DNA from: Pontederia crassipes
Lineage: Eukaryota > Streptophyta > Magnoliopsida > Commelinales > Pontederiaceae
Assembly: GCA_030549335.1 (NCBI GenBank)
Contig: CM060197.1
Location: forward strand, 17,000,501-17,064,500
Reading direction: 5' to 3'
Length of the DNA stretch: 64,000 nucleotides
How positions within the stretch are numbered: the first letter of the stretch is position 1; every line of letters begins with the position of its first letter. A program made the translations under genes and the position numbers. The notes under the pieces are model-generated. The model was not told the origin of the DNA, did no database searches, and saw only the letters and a list, made by a program, of their open reading frames with translations. Below are positions 50,298 to 61,519 of the stretch, one piece after another.

Positions 50298-51330
50298 TTT
50301 GAACCTAACTCTAAGACTCTAATCCCCAAGGGCGTTATTTTTTATTGTAACGGTTCAACTTCGGTTTGAAATAGAGTTATAGTTCTAAAGATCTATCACC
50401 TCTTAGGACACCCAAAGGTTGTCATAATTATCTATAACTTATAGCTTTGAACCTAACTCTAAGACTCTAATCCCTAGGAGCGTTATCTTTGATTGAACGG
50501 TTCAACTTCGGTTTGAAATAGAGTTAAAGTTCTAAAGATCTATCACCTCTTAGGACACCCAAAGGTTGTCATAATTATCTATAACTTATAGCTTTGAACC
50601 TAACTCTAAGACTCTAATCCTTAAGAGTGTTATCTTTGATTGAACGGTTCAACTTCGGTTTGAAATAGAGTTAAAGTTCTAAAGATCTATCACCTCTTAG
50701 GACACCCAAAGGTTGTAATACGTATCTATAACTTATAACTTTGAACCTAACTCTAAGACTCTAATCCCCAAGAGCGTTATCTTTGATTGTAACGGTTCAA
50801 CTTCGGTTTGAAATAGAGTTATAGTTCTAAAGATCTATCACCTCGTAGTACACCCAAAGGTTGTCATAAGTATCTATAACTTATAGCTTTGAACCTAACT
50901 CTAAGACTCTAATCCCTAAGAGCATTATCTTTGATTGTAAGGGTTCAACTTCGGTTTGAAATAGAGTTAAAGTTCTAAAGATCTATCACCTCTTAGGACA
51001 CCCAAAGGTTGTCATAATTATTTATAACTTATAGCTTTGAACCTAACTCTAAGACTCTAATCCCTAAGAGCGTTATCTTTGATTGAACGGTTCAACTTCG
51101 GTTTGAAATAGAGTTAAAGTTCTAAAGATCTATCACCTCTTAGGACACCCAAAGGTTGTAATACGTATCTATAACTTATAACTTTGAACCTAACTCTAAG
51201 ACTCTAATCCCCAAGAGCGTTATCTTTAATTGTAACGGTTCAACTTCGGTTTGAAATAGAGTTAAAGTTCTAAAGATCTATCACCTCTTAGGACACCCAA
51301 AGGTTGTAATAAGTATCTATAACGTATAGC
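50298..51330 (+). repeat. Collapsed fifth copy of the variable B HOR
   Basis: The marker unit at 50,298 switches after ATAGTTC to the tail of the next unit type (CTCTTAGG, GTCATAATT), a fusion that removes one unit. Two 147-bp GATTGAACGG units follow directly (50,446 and 50,593), then a second ATAGTTC/CTCGTAGT unit, GCATTATC/GTAAGGG and a third 147-bp unit at 51,036. The normal order has one such unit per repeat, so at least two unequal exchanges happened here. Confidence 0.83.
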
Positions 51331-52281
51331 TTTGAACCTAACTCTATGACTCTAATTCCCAAGAGCGTTATCTTTGATTGTAACAGTTCAACATCGGTTT
51401 GAAATAGAGTTAAAGTTCTAAAGATCTATCACCTCTTAGGACACCAAAAGGTTGTAATAAGTATCTATAACTTATAGCTTTGAACCTAACTCAAAGACTC
51501 TAATACCCAAGAGCGTAATCTTTTATTGTAACGGTTCAACTTCGGTTTGAAATAGAGTTAAAGTTCTAAAGATCTATCACCTCTTAAGACACCCAAAGGT
51601 TGTAATAAGTATCTATAACTTATAGCTTTGAACCTAACTCTAAGACTCTAATCCCTAAGAGCATTATCTTTGATTGTAACGGTTCAACTTCGGTTTGAAA
51701 TAGAGTTAAAGTTCTAAAGATCTATCACCTCTTAGGACACCCAAAGGTTGTAATAAGTACCTATAACGTATAGCTTTGAACCTAACTCTATGACTCTAAT
51801 CTCCAAGAGCGTTATCTTTGATTGTAACGGTTCAACTTCGGTTTTAAATAGAGTTAAAGTTCTAAAGATCTATCACCTCTTAGGACACCCAAAGGTTGTA
51901 ATAGGTATCTATAACATATAGCTTTGAACCTAAGTCTATGACTCTAATCCCCAAGAGCGTTATCTTTGATTGTAACGGTTCAACTTCGGTTTGAAATAGA
52001 GTTAAAGTTTTAAAGATCTATCACCACTTATGACACCCAAAGGTTGTCATAAGTATGTATAACTTATAGCTTTGAACCTAACTCTAAGACTCTAATCCCC
52101 AAGAGCGTTATCTTTGATTGTAACGGTTCAACTTCGGTTTGAAATAGAGTTAAAGTTCTAAAGATCTATCACCTCTTAGGACACCCAAAGGTTGTCATAA
52201 GTATCTATAATTTATAGCTTTGAACCTAACTCTAAGAGTCTAATCCCCAAGAGCGTTATCTTTTATTGTAACGGTTCAACT
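51331..52281 (+). repeat. Partial third copy of the 27-unit B HOR, cut by a strand switch
   Basis: Tags ACATCGG (51,391), a GAGCGTAATC unit, GCATTATC, CTCTATGACT, AAGTCTATGACT, CCACTTATGAC and AAGAGTCTAAT (near 52,235) run parallel to 39,056-40,006 at a constant shift of about 12.3 kb. In the other copies the sequence continues TTCTGTTTG, TTAAATTTCT, then AAGTCTCT. Here it stops at CAACT (52,281), inside a unit, where the strand switches. Confidence 0.88.
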
Positions 52282-52283
52282 GA
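52282..52283. other. Strand-switch junction 1 (plus to minus)
   Basis: Plus-strand B homology ends with GGTTCAACT at 52,281 and minus-strand A homology begins with GATTAGAG at 52,284; the two bases GA between them fit neither side clearly. The break falls at unit position about 63 on the left and about 28 on the right, so it is not at a unit boundary, and there is no extended microhomology. This looks like end joining. Confidence 0.85.
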
Positions 52284-53665
52284 GATTAGAGTCTTAGAGT
52301 AAGGTTGAAAGCTATAAGTTATAGATACTTATTACAACCTTTGGGTGTCCTAAGAGGTGAAAGATCATTGGAACTTTAACTCTATTTCAAACCGAAGTTG
52401 AACCGTTACAATCAATGATAAAGCTCTTGGGGATTAGAGTCTTAGAGTAAGGTTCAAAGCTATAAGTTATAGATACTTATTACAACCTTTGGGTGTCCTA
52501 AGAGGTGATAGATCTTTGGAACTTTAACTCTATTTCAAACCGAAGTTGAACCGTTACAATCAATGATAAAGCTCTTGGGGATTAGAGTCTTAGAGTAAGG
52601 TTCAAACCTATAAGTTATAGATACTTATTACATCCTTTGGGTGTCCTAAGAGGTGATAGATCTTAAGAACTTTAACTCTATTTCAAACCGAAGTTGAACC
52701 GTTACAATCAATGATAAAACTCTTGGGGATTAGAGTCTTAGAGTAAGGTTCAAAGCTATAAGTTATAGATACTTATTACATCCTTTGGGTGTCCTAAGAG
52801 GTGATAGATCTTTGGAAAGTTGAACCGTTAGAATCAATGATAAAACTCTTGGGGATTAGAGTCTTAGAGTTAGGTTCAAAGCAATAAGTTATAGATACTT
52901 ATTACAACCTTTGGGTGTCCTAAGAGGTGATAGATCTTTAGAACTTTAACTCTATTTCAAACCGAAGTTGAACCGTTACAATCAAAGATAACGCTCTTAG
53001 GGATTAGAGTCTTAGAGTTAGATTCAAAGCTATAAGTTATAGATACTTCTGACAACCTTTGGGTGTCCTAAGAGGTGATAGATCTTTAGAACTTTAACTC
53101 TATTTCAAACCGAAGTTGAACCATTACAATCAAAGATAACGCTCTTAGGGATTAGAGTCTTAGAGTTAGGTTCAAAGCTATAAGTTATAGATACTTATGA
53201 CAACCTTTGGGTGTCCTAAGAGGTGATAGATCTTTAGAACTTAAACTCTATTTCAAACCGAAGTTGAACCGTTACAATCAAAGATAACGCTCTTGGGGAT
53301 TAGAGTCTTAGAGTTAGGTTCAAAGCTATAAGTTATAGATACTTATTACAACCTTTGGGTGTCCTAAGAGGTGATAGATCTTTAGAACTTTAACTCTATT
53401 TCATACCGAAGTTGAACCGTTATAATCAAAGATAACGCTCTTAGGGATTAGAGTCTTAGAGTTAGGTTCAAAGCTATAAGTTATAGATACTTATGACAAC
53501 CTTTGGGTGTCCCAAGAGGTGATAGATCTTTAGAACTATAACTCTATTTCAAACCGAAGTTGAACCGTTACAATCAAAGATAACGCTCTTGGGGATTAGA
53601 GTATTAGAGTTAGGTTCAAAGTTATAAGTTATAGAGACTTATTGATAGATCTTTAGAAATTTAAC
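52284..53665 (-). repeat. 1.38-kb inverted block, inverted in place
   Basis: About nine units in minus orientation. Read on the minus strand from 53,665, it starts TTAAATTTC-TAAAGATCTATC, then AAGTCTCT, CTTATAACTT, then a unit with ATAGTTC. This is exactly what follows AAGAGTCTAAT in the other 27-unit HOR copies (near 40,030-40,160, 44,030-44,170 and 56,865 on). So its right end was once joined to 52,281. It runs B first, then switches to A inside a unit near 52,850, and its A end points to the plus-strand A units at 53,667. About 25 bp is missing near 53,643 and about 22 bp near 52,816. Confidence 0.87.
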
Positions 53666-53666
53666 A

Positions 53667-54417
53667 TATAACTTATAACTTTCAACCTTACTCTAAGACT
53701 CTAATCCCCAAGAGCTTTATCATTGATTGTAACGGTTCAACTTCGGTTTGAAATAAAGTTAAAGTTCTTAAGATCTATCACCTCTTAGGACACCCAAAGG
53801 ATGTAATAAGTATCTTAACTTATAGCTTTGAACCTTACTCTAAGACTCTAATCCCCAAGAGCTTTATCATTAATTGTAACGGTTCAACTTCGGTTTGAAA
53901 TAGAGTAAAAGTTACAAAGATCTATCACCTCTTAGGACACCCAAAGGTTGTAATAAGTATCTATAACTTATAGCTTTGAACCTTACTCTAAGTCTCTAAT
54001 CCCCAAGAGCTTTATCACTGATTGTAACGGTTCAACTTCGGTTTGAAATAGAGTTAATGTTCTTGAGATCTATCATCTCTTAGGACACCCAAAGTATGTA
54101 ATAAGTATCTATAACTTATAGCTTTGAACCTACTCCAAGACTCTAATCCCCAAGAGCTTTAACATTGATTGTAACGGTTCAACTTCGGTTTGAAATAGAG
54201 TTAAAGTTCCAAAGATCTATCACCTCTTAGGACACCCAAAGGATGTATTAAGTATCTATAACTTATAGCTTTGAACCTTACTCTAAGACTCTAATCCCCA
54301 AGAGCTTTATCATTGATTGTAACAGTTCAACTTCGGTTTGAAATAGAGTTAAAGTTCCAAAGATCTATCACCTCTTAGGACACCCAAAGGTTGTAATAAG
54401 TATCTATAAATTATAGC
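53667..54417 (+). repeat. Five plus-strand A units after the inversion
   Basis: Plus orientation resumes with TATAACTTATAACTTTCAACC; the first whole unit starts at 53,680. Units are alpha and beta types of subfamily A but more diverged than those in 1-37,430: ATAAAGTT, GTATCTTAAC (1 bp lost near 53,816), ATTAATTG, GAGTAAAAGTTAC, AAGTCTCTAAT, ACCTACTCCAAG (1 bp lost near 54,129). With the preceding block turned back they would continue its A units directly. Confidence 0.85.
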
Positions 54418-54565
54418 TTTGAACCTTACTCTAAGACTCTAATCCCCAAGAGCGTTATCTTTGATTGTAACGGTTCAACTTCGGTTTGAAATAGAGTTAA
54501 TGTTCTAAAGATCTATCACCTCTTAGGACACCCAAAGGTTGTCATAAGTATCTATAACTTATAAC
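54418..54565 (+). repeat. A/B hybrid unit
   Basis: The front is subfamily A (CCTTACTC) and from position 37 on it is B (GAGCGTTATCTTTG, TTCTAAAG), with AATG of the beta subtype at 82-85. The switch lies between 54,430 and 54,452. It marks an A-to-B boundary inside a unit. The B/A boundary in the inverted block (near 52,850) also lies between positions 10 and 37, so this interval may be a preferred exchange site. Confidence 0.8.
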
Positions 54566-57500
54566 TTTGAACCTAACTCTAAGACTCTAATCCCCAAGAG
54601 CGTTATTTTTTATTGTAACGGTTCAACTTCGGTTTGAAATAGAGTTAAAGTTATAAAGATCTATCACCTCTTAGGACACCGAAAGGTTGTAATAAGTATC
54701 TATAACTTATAGCTTTGAACCTAACTCTAAGACTCTAATCCCCAAGAGCGTTATCTTTGATTGTAACGGTTCAACTTCGGTTTGAAATAGAGTTAAAGTT
54801 CTAAAGATCTATCACCTCTTAGGACACCCAAAGGTTGTAATAAGTATCTATAACTTATAGCTTTGAACCTAACTCTAAGACTCTAATCCCCAAGAGCGTT
54901 ATCTTTGATTGTAACGGTTCAACTTCGGTTTGAAATAGAGTTAAAGTTCTAAAGATCTATCACCTCTTATGACACCCAAAGGTTGTAATAAGTATCTATA
55001 ACTTATAGCTTTGAACCTAACTCTAAGACTCTAATCCCCAAGAGCATTATTTTTTATTGTAACGGTTCAACTTCGGTTTGAAATAGAGTTATAGTTCTAA
55101 ATATCTATCACCTCGTAGGACACCCAAAGGTTGTCATAAGTATCTGTAACTTATAGCTTTGAACCTAACTCTAAGACTCTAATCCCCAAGAGCATTATCT
55201 TTGATAGTAAGGGTTCAACTTCGGTTTGAAATAGAGTTAAAGTTCTAAAGATCTATCACCTCTTAGGACACCCAAAGTTTGTCATAATTATCTATAACTT
55301 ATAGCTTTGAACCTAACTCTAAGACTCTAATCCCTAAAAGCGTTATCTTTGATTGTAACGGTTCAACTTCGGTTTGAAATAGAGTTAAAGTTCTAAAGAT
55401 CTATCACCTCTTAGGACACCCAAAGGTTGTAATACGTATCTATAACTTATAACTTTGAACCTAACTCTAAGACTCTAATCCCCAATAGCGTTATCTTTGA
55501 TTGTAACGGTTCAACTTCGGTTTGAAATAGAGTTAAAGTTCTAAAGATCTATCACCTCTTAGGACACCCAAAGGTTGTAATAATTATCTATAACTTATAG
55601 CTTTGAACCTAACTCTAAGACTCTAATTCCCAAGAGCGTTATCTTTGATTGTAACAGTTCAACATCGGTTTGAAATAGAGTTAAAGTTCTAAAGATCTAT
55701 CACCTCTTAGGACACCCAAAGGTTGTAATAAGTATCTATAACTTATAGCTTTGAACCTAACTCTAAGTCTCTAATCCCTAAAAGCGTTATCTTTGATTGT
55801 AACGGTTCAACTTCGGTTTGAAATAGAGTTAAAGTTCTAAAGATCTATCACCTCTTAGGACACCCAAAGGTTGTACTAAGTATCTATAACTTATAGCTTT
55901 GAACCTAACTCTAAGACTCTAATTCCCAAGAGCGTTATCTTTGATTGTAACAGCTCAACATCGGTTTGAAATAGAGTTAAAGTTCTAAAGATCTATCACC
56001 TCTTAGGACACCCAAAGGTTGTAATAAGTATCTATAACTTATAGCTTTGAACCTAACTCAAAGACTCTAATACCCAAGAGCGAAATCTTTGATTGTAACG
56101 GTTCAACTTCGGTTTGAAATAGAGTTAAAGTTCTAAAGATCTATCACCTCTTAGGACACCCAAAGGTTGTAACAAGTATCTATAACTTATAGCTTTGAAC
56201 CTAACTCTAAGACTCTAATCCCTAAGAGCATTATCTTTGATTGTAACGGTTCAACTTCGGTATGAAATAGAGTTAAAGTTCTAAAGATCTATCACCTCTT
56301 AGGACACCCAAAGGTTGTAATAAGTATCTATAACGTATAGCTTTGAACCTAACTGTATGACTCTAATCCCCAAGAGCGTTATCTTTGATTGTAACGGTTC
56401 AACTTCGGTTTGAAATAGAGTTAAAGTTCTAAAGATCTATCAACTCTTAGGACACACAAAGGTTGTAATAAGTATCTATAACGTATAGCTTTGAACCTAA
56501 GTCTATGACTCTAATCCCCAATAGCGTTATCTTTGATTGTAACGGTTCAACTTCGGTTTGAAATAGAGTTAAAGTTCTAAAGATCTATCACCACTTATGA
56601 CACCCAAAGGTTGTCATAAGTATGTATAACTTATAGCTTTGAGCCTAACTCTAAGACTCTAATCCCCAAGAGCGTTATCTTTGATTGTAACGGTTCAACT
56701 TCGGTTTGAAATAGAGTTAAAGTTCTAAAGATCTATCACCTCTTAGGACACCCAAAGGTTGTCATAAGTATCTATAATTTATAGCTTTGAACCTAACTCT
56801 AAGAGTCTAATCCCCAAGAGCGTTATCTTTTATTGTAACGGTTCAACTTCTGTTTGAAATAGAGTTAAATTTCGAAAGATCTATCACCTCTTATGACACC
56901 CAAAGGTTGTAATAAGTCTCTATAACTTATAACTTTGAACCTAACTCTAAGACTCTAATCCCTAAGAGCGTTATCTTTGATTGTAACGGTTCAACTTCGG
57001 TTTGAAATAGAGTTAAAGTTCTAAAGATCTATCACCTCTTAGGACACCCAAAGGTTGTCAGAAGTATCTATAACTTATAGCTTTGAACCTAACTCTAAGA
57101 CTCTAATCCCTAAGAGCGTTATCTTTGATTGTAACGGTTCAACTTCGGTTTGAAATAGAGTTAAAGTTCTAAAGATCTATCACCTCTTAGGACACCCAAA
57201 GGTTGTAATAAGTATCTATAACTTATATCTTTGAACCTAACTCTAAGACTCTAATCCCAAAGAGCGTTATTTTTTATTGTAACGGTTCAACTTCGGTTTG
57301 AAATAGAGTTATAGTTCTAAAGATCTATAACCTCTTAGGACACCCAAAGGTTGTCATAAGTATCTATAACTTATAACTTTGAACCTAACTCTAAGACTCT
57401 AATCCCCAAGGGCGTTATCCTTGATTGTAACAGTTCAACTTCGGTTTGAAATAGAGAAAATTCTAAAGATCTATCACCTCTTAGGACACCCAAAGGTTGT

Positions 57501-57670
57501 AATAAGTATCTATAACTTATAGCTTTGAACCTACTCCAAGACTCTAATCCCCAAGAGCGTTATTTTTTATTGTAACGGTTCAACTTCGGTTCGAAATAGA
57601 GTTATAGTTCTAAAGATCTATCACCTCTTATGACACCCAAAGGTTGTCATAAGTATCTATAACTTATAGC
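54566..57670 (+). repeat. Second B block, related to the 27-unit HOR
   Basis: About 21 B units with 27-unit HOR tags in the expected order: CTCGTAGG with ATAGTTC (near 55,110), GTAAGGG (near 55,208), CAATAGCG, ACATCGG (near 55,660 and 55,960), GAGCGAAATC (near 56,083), GGTATGAAAT, TCAACTCTTAGG (near 56,440), CCACTTATGAC, GAGCCTAAC (near 56,640), AAGAGTCTAAT and AAATTTCG (near 56,868). The unit containing GTTATCCTTG near 57,415 has a damaged middle (AGAGAAAATTC). Returns to subfamily A at 57,671. Divergence is higher than in 37,431-44,430. Confidence 0.86.
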
Positions 57671-58657
57671 TTTGAACCTTACTCTAAGACTCTAATCCCC
57701 AAGAGCTTTAACGTTGATTGTAACGGTTCAACTTCGGTTTGAAATAGAGTTAAAGTTCCAAAGATCTATCACCTCTTAGGACACCCAAAGGATGTAATAA
57801 GTATCTATAACTTATAGCTTTGAACCTTACTCTAAGACTCTAATCCCCAAGAGCTTTATCATTGATTGTAACGGTTCAACTTCGGTTTGAAATAGAGTTA
57901 AAGTTCCAAAGATCTATCACCTCTTAGGGCACCCAACGGTTGTTATAAGTATCTATAACTTATAGCTTTGAACCTTACTCTAAGACTCTAATCCCCAAGA
58001 GCTTTATCATTGATTGTAACGGTTCAACTTCGGTTTGAAATAGAGTTAAAGTTTCAAAGATCTATCACCTCTTAGGACACCCAAAGGTTGTAATAAGTAT
58101 CTATAACTTATAGCTTTGAACTTTACTCTAAGACTCTAATCCCCAAGAGCTTTATCATTGATTGTAACGGTTCAACTTCGGTTTGAAATAGAGTTAAAGT
58201 TTTTAAGATCTATCATCTTTTAGGATACCCAAAGGATGTAATAAGTATCTATAACTTATATCTTTGAACCTTACTCTAAGAATCCAATCCCCAAGAGCTT
58301 TAACATCGATTGTAACGGTTCAACTTCGGTTTGAAATAGAGTTAAAGTTCCAAAGATCTATCACCTCTTAGGACACCCAAAGGTAGTAATAAGTATCTAT
58401 AACTTATAGCTTTGAACCTTACTCTAAGACTCTAATCCCCAAGAGTTTTATCATTGATTGTAACGGTTCAACTTCGGTTTGAAATAGTGAGTTAAAGTTT
58501 CAAAGATCTATCACCTCTTAGGACACCCATAGGTTGTAATAAGTTTCTATAAGTTATAGCTTTCAACCTTACTCTAAGACTCTAATCCCCAAGAGCATTA
58601 TCATTGATTGTAACGGTTCAACTTCGGTTTGAAATAAAGTTAAAGTTCTTAAGATCT
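57671..58657 (+). repeat. Left arm (987 bp) of a large inverted repeat
   Basis: Six full A units and part of a seventh, whose private tags recur in reverse complement at 59,836-60,822 and 61,761-62,747, all 987 bp long. Tags in order: GGGCACCCAACGG with GTTATAAG (near 57,930), CTTTACTC (near 58,121), GTTTTTAAG with ATCTTTTAGGATACCC (near 58,200), TATATCTTTG, GAATCCAATCCCC with AACATCGATTG (near 58,280-58,310), AGGTAGTAAT, GAAATAGTGAGTT (2-bp insertion near 58,488), GTTTCTATAAGTT, and GAGCATTATC with ATAAAGTT. The arm is cut at AGATCT where the array turns around. Confidence 0.93.
58652..58657. other. Strand-switch junction 2 on AGATCT
   Basis: Plus-strand sequence GTTCTTAAGATCT runs directly into minus-strand AGATCTTTGGAAC, sharing the palindrome AGATCT. 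Because AGATCT is its own complement and sits at the same unit position on both sides, the two orientations meet in exact unit register. No bases are gained or lost relative to a fold-back at this palindrome. From here to the window end every unit is in minus orientation. Confidence 0.9.
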
Positions 58658-59835
58658 TTGGAACTTTAACTCTATTTCAAACCGAAGTTGAACCGTTACA
58701 ATCAATGTTAAAGCTCTTAGGGATTAGAGTCTTAGAGCAAGGTTCAAAGCTATAAGTTATAGATACTTATTACATACTTTGGGTTTCCTAAGAGATGATA
58801 GATCTCAAGAGCATTAACTCTATTTCAAACCGAAGTTGAACCGTTACAATCAATCATAAAGCTCTTGGGGATTAGAGACATAGAGTAAGGTTCAAAGCTA
58901 TAAGTTATAGATACTTATTACAACCTTTGGGTGTCCTAAGAGGTGATAGATCTTTGTAACTTTTACCCTATTTCAAACCGAAGTTGAACCGTTACAATCA
59001 ATGATAAAGCTCTTGGGGATTAGAGTCTTAGAATAAGGTTCAAAGCTATAAGTTATAGATACTTATTACATCCTTTGGGTGTCATAAGAGGTGATAGATC
59101 TCAAGAACTTTAACTCTATTTCAAACCGAAGTTGAACCGTTACAATTAATGATAAAGCTCTTGGGGTTTAGAGTCTTAGAGTAAGGTTCAAAGCTATAAG
59201 TTATAGATACTTATTACATCCTTTGGATGTCCTAAGAGGTGATAGATCTTAAGAACATTAACTCTATTTCAAACCGAAGTTGAACCGTTACAGTCAATGA
59301 TAAAGCTCTTGGGTATTAGAGTCTTAGAGTAAGGTTCAAAGCTATAAGTTATAGATACTTATTACATCCTTTGGGTGCCCTAAGAGGTGATAGATCTTAA
59401 GAACTTTAACTCTATTTCAAACCGAAGTTGAACCGTTACAATCAATGATAAAGCTCTTGGGGATTAGAGTCTTAGAGTAAGGTTCAAACCTATAAGTTAT
59501 AGATACTTATTACATCCTATGGGTGTCTTAAGAGGTGATAGATCTTAAGAACTTTAACTCTATTTCAAGCCGAAGTTGAACCGTTACAATCAATGATAAA
59601 ACTCTTGGGGATTAGAGTCTTAGAGTAAGGTTCAAAGCTATAAGTTATAGATACTTATTACATCCTTTGGGTGTCCTAAGAGGTGATAGATCTTAAGAAC
59701 TTTAACTTTATTTCAAACCGAAATTGAACCGTTAGAATCAATGATAATGCTCTTGGGGATTAGAGTCTTAGAGTAAGGTTGAAAGCTGTAACTTATAGAT
59801 ACTTATTACATCCTTTGGGTGTCCTAAGAGGTGAT
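58658..59835 (-). repeat. Spacer between inverted-repeat arms, minus-strand A units
   Basis: About eight minus-strand A units. Going right, tags are GCAAGG with CTTAGGG (near 58,716-58,740), GGGTTTCC with CTCAAGAGC (a beta relative), GACATAGAG with TTGTAACTTTTACCC, GTCATAAGAGG, GGGTTTAGAG, GGATGTCC, CAAACCTATAAG and GTCTTAAG. The first three units reappear at the far right of the window (63,548 on). Subtypes are mostly alpha with CTTAAGAAC instead of CTTTGGAAC. Nothing but satellite is present. Confidence 0.85.
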
Positions 59836-61519
59836 AGATCTTAGGAACTTTAACTTTATTTCAAACCGAAGTTGAACCGTTACAATCAATGATAATGCTC
59901 TTGGGGATTAGAGTCTTAGAGCAAGGTCGAAAGCTATAACTTATAGAAACTTATTACAACCTCTGGGTGTCCTAAGAGGTGATAGATCTTTGAAACTTTA
60001 ACTCACTATTTCAAACCGAAGTTGAACCGTTACAATCAATGATAAAGCTCTTGGGGATTAGAGTCTTAGAGTAAGGTTCAAAGCTATAAGTTATAGATAC
60101 TTATTACTACCTTTGGGTGTCCTAAGAGGTGATAGATCTTTGGAACTTTAACTCTATTTCAAACCGAAGTTGAACCGTTACAATCGATGTTAAAGCTCTT
60201 GGGGATTGGATTCTTAGAGTAAGGTTCAAAGATATAAGTTATAGATACTTATTACATCCTTTGGGTATCCTAAAAGATGATAGATCTTAAAAACTTTAAC
60301 TCTATTTCAAACCGAAGTTGAACCGTTACAATCAATGATAAAACTCTTGGGGATTAGAGTCTTAGAGTAAAGATCAAAGCTATAAGTTATAGATACTTAT
60401 TACAACCTTTGGGTGTCCTTAGAGGTGATAGATCTTTGGAACTTTAACTCTATTTCAAACCGAAGTTGAACCGTTACAATCAATGATAAAGCTCTTGGGG
60501 ATTAGAGTCTTAGAGTAAGGTTCAAAGCTATAAGTTATAGATACTTATAACAACCGTTGGGTGCCCTAAGAGGTGATAGATCTTTGGAACTTTAACTCTA
60601 TTTCAAACCGATGTTGAACCGTTATAATCAATGATAAAGCTCTTGGGGATTAGAGTCTTAGAGTAAGGTTCAAAGCTATAAGTTATAGATACTTATTACA
60701 TCCTTTGGGTGTCCTAAGAGGTGATAGATCTTTGGAACTTTAACTCTATTTCAAACCGAAGTTGAACCGTTACAATCAATGTTAAAGCTCTTGGGGATTA
60801 GAGTCTTAGAGTAAGGTTCAAAGCTATAAGTTATAGATACTTATTACATACTTTGGGTTTCCTAAGAGATGATAGATCTCAAGAACATTAACTCTATTTC
60901 AAACCGAAGTTGAACCGTTACAATCAATGATAAAGCTCTTGGGGATTAGAGACATAGAGTAAGGTTCAAAGCTATAAGTTATAGATATTTGTTACAACCT
61001 TTGGGGGTCCTAAGAGTTGATAGATCTTTGTAACTTTTACCCCATTTCAAACCGAAGTTGAACCGTTACAATCAATGATAAAGCTCTTGGGGATTAGAGT
61101 CTTAGAGTAAGGTTCAAAGCTATAAGTTATAGATACTTCTTACATCCATTGGGTGTGCTAAGAGGTGATAGATCTCAAGAACTTTAACTCTATTTCAAAT
61201 CGAAGTTGATCCGTTACAATTAATGATAAAGCTCTTGGGGTTTAGAGTCTTAGAGTAAGGTTCAAAGCTATAAGTTATAGATACTTGTTACAACCTTTGG
61301 GTGTCCTTTGAGGTGATAGATCTTTGAAACTTTAACTCTATTTCAAACCGAAGTTGAACCGTTACAATCAATGATAAAGCTCTTGGGGATTAGAGTCTTA
61401 GAGTAAGGTTCAAAGCTATAAGTTATAGATACTTATTACATCCTTGGGTGTCCTAAGAGGTGATAGATCTTTGGAACTTTAACTCTATTTCAAACCGAAG
61501 TTGAACCGTTACAATCAAT
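59595..61519 (-). repeat. 13-unit tandem HOR (1,925 bp), copy 1
   Basis: Thirteen minus-strand units with +2 bp (CTCACTATTTC near 60,004) and -1 bp (TCCTTGGG near 61,443), giving 1,925 bp. The block contains the first right arm of the large inverted repeat, then GGGTTTCC/CTCAAGAAC, GACATAGAG with GGGGGTCC, GTGTGCTAAG with GTTGATCCG, and GTCCTTTGAGG. The left limit is approximate: upstream the tags change from CTTTGGAAC to CTTAAGAAC types. Confidence 0.88.
59836..60822 (-). repeat. Right arm 1 of the large inverted repeat
   Basis: Reverse complement of 57,671-58,657 with the same length, 987 bp, and the same private tags: ACTTTATTTC and ATAATGCTC, CTCACTATTTC, TTACTACC, CGATGTTAAAG with GGATTGGATTC, GGGTATCC with AAAGATGATAG, and ACAACCGTTGGGTGCCC. 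Differences from the left arm are few, for example GAGTAAAGATC (left arm complement has GAGTAAAGTTC) and CAAGGTCG at the unit join. Beyond 59,836 this arm continues where the left arm is cut. Confidence 0.93.

Noticed and set aside
52284..53665. Inserted mobile element at the strand switch
   Set aside because: All bases in the block align to satellite units in minus orientation; there are no terminal repeats, target-site duplication or foreign sequence.
58640..58670. Chimeric assembly join producing the strand switch
   Set aside because: Cannot be excluded without reads, but the rare-tag match of the 987-bp arms and exact unit register argue for a biological event. Kept as a finding with a read check.
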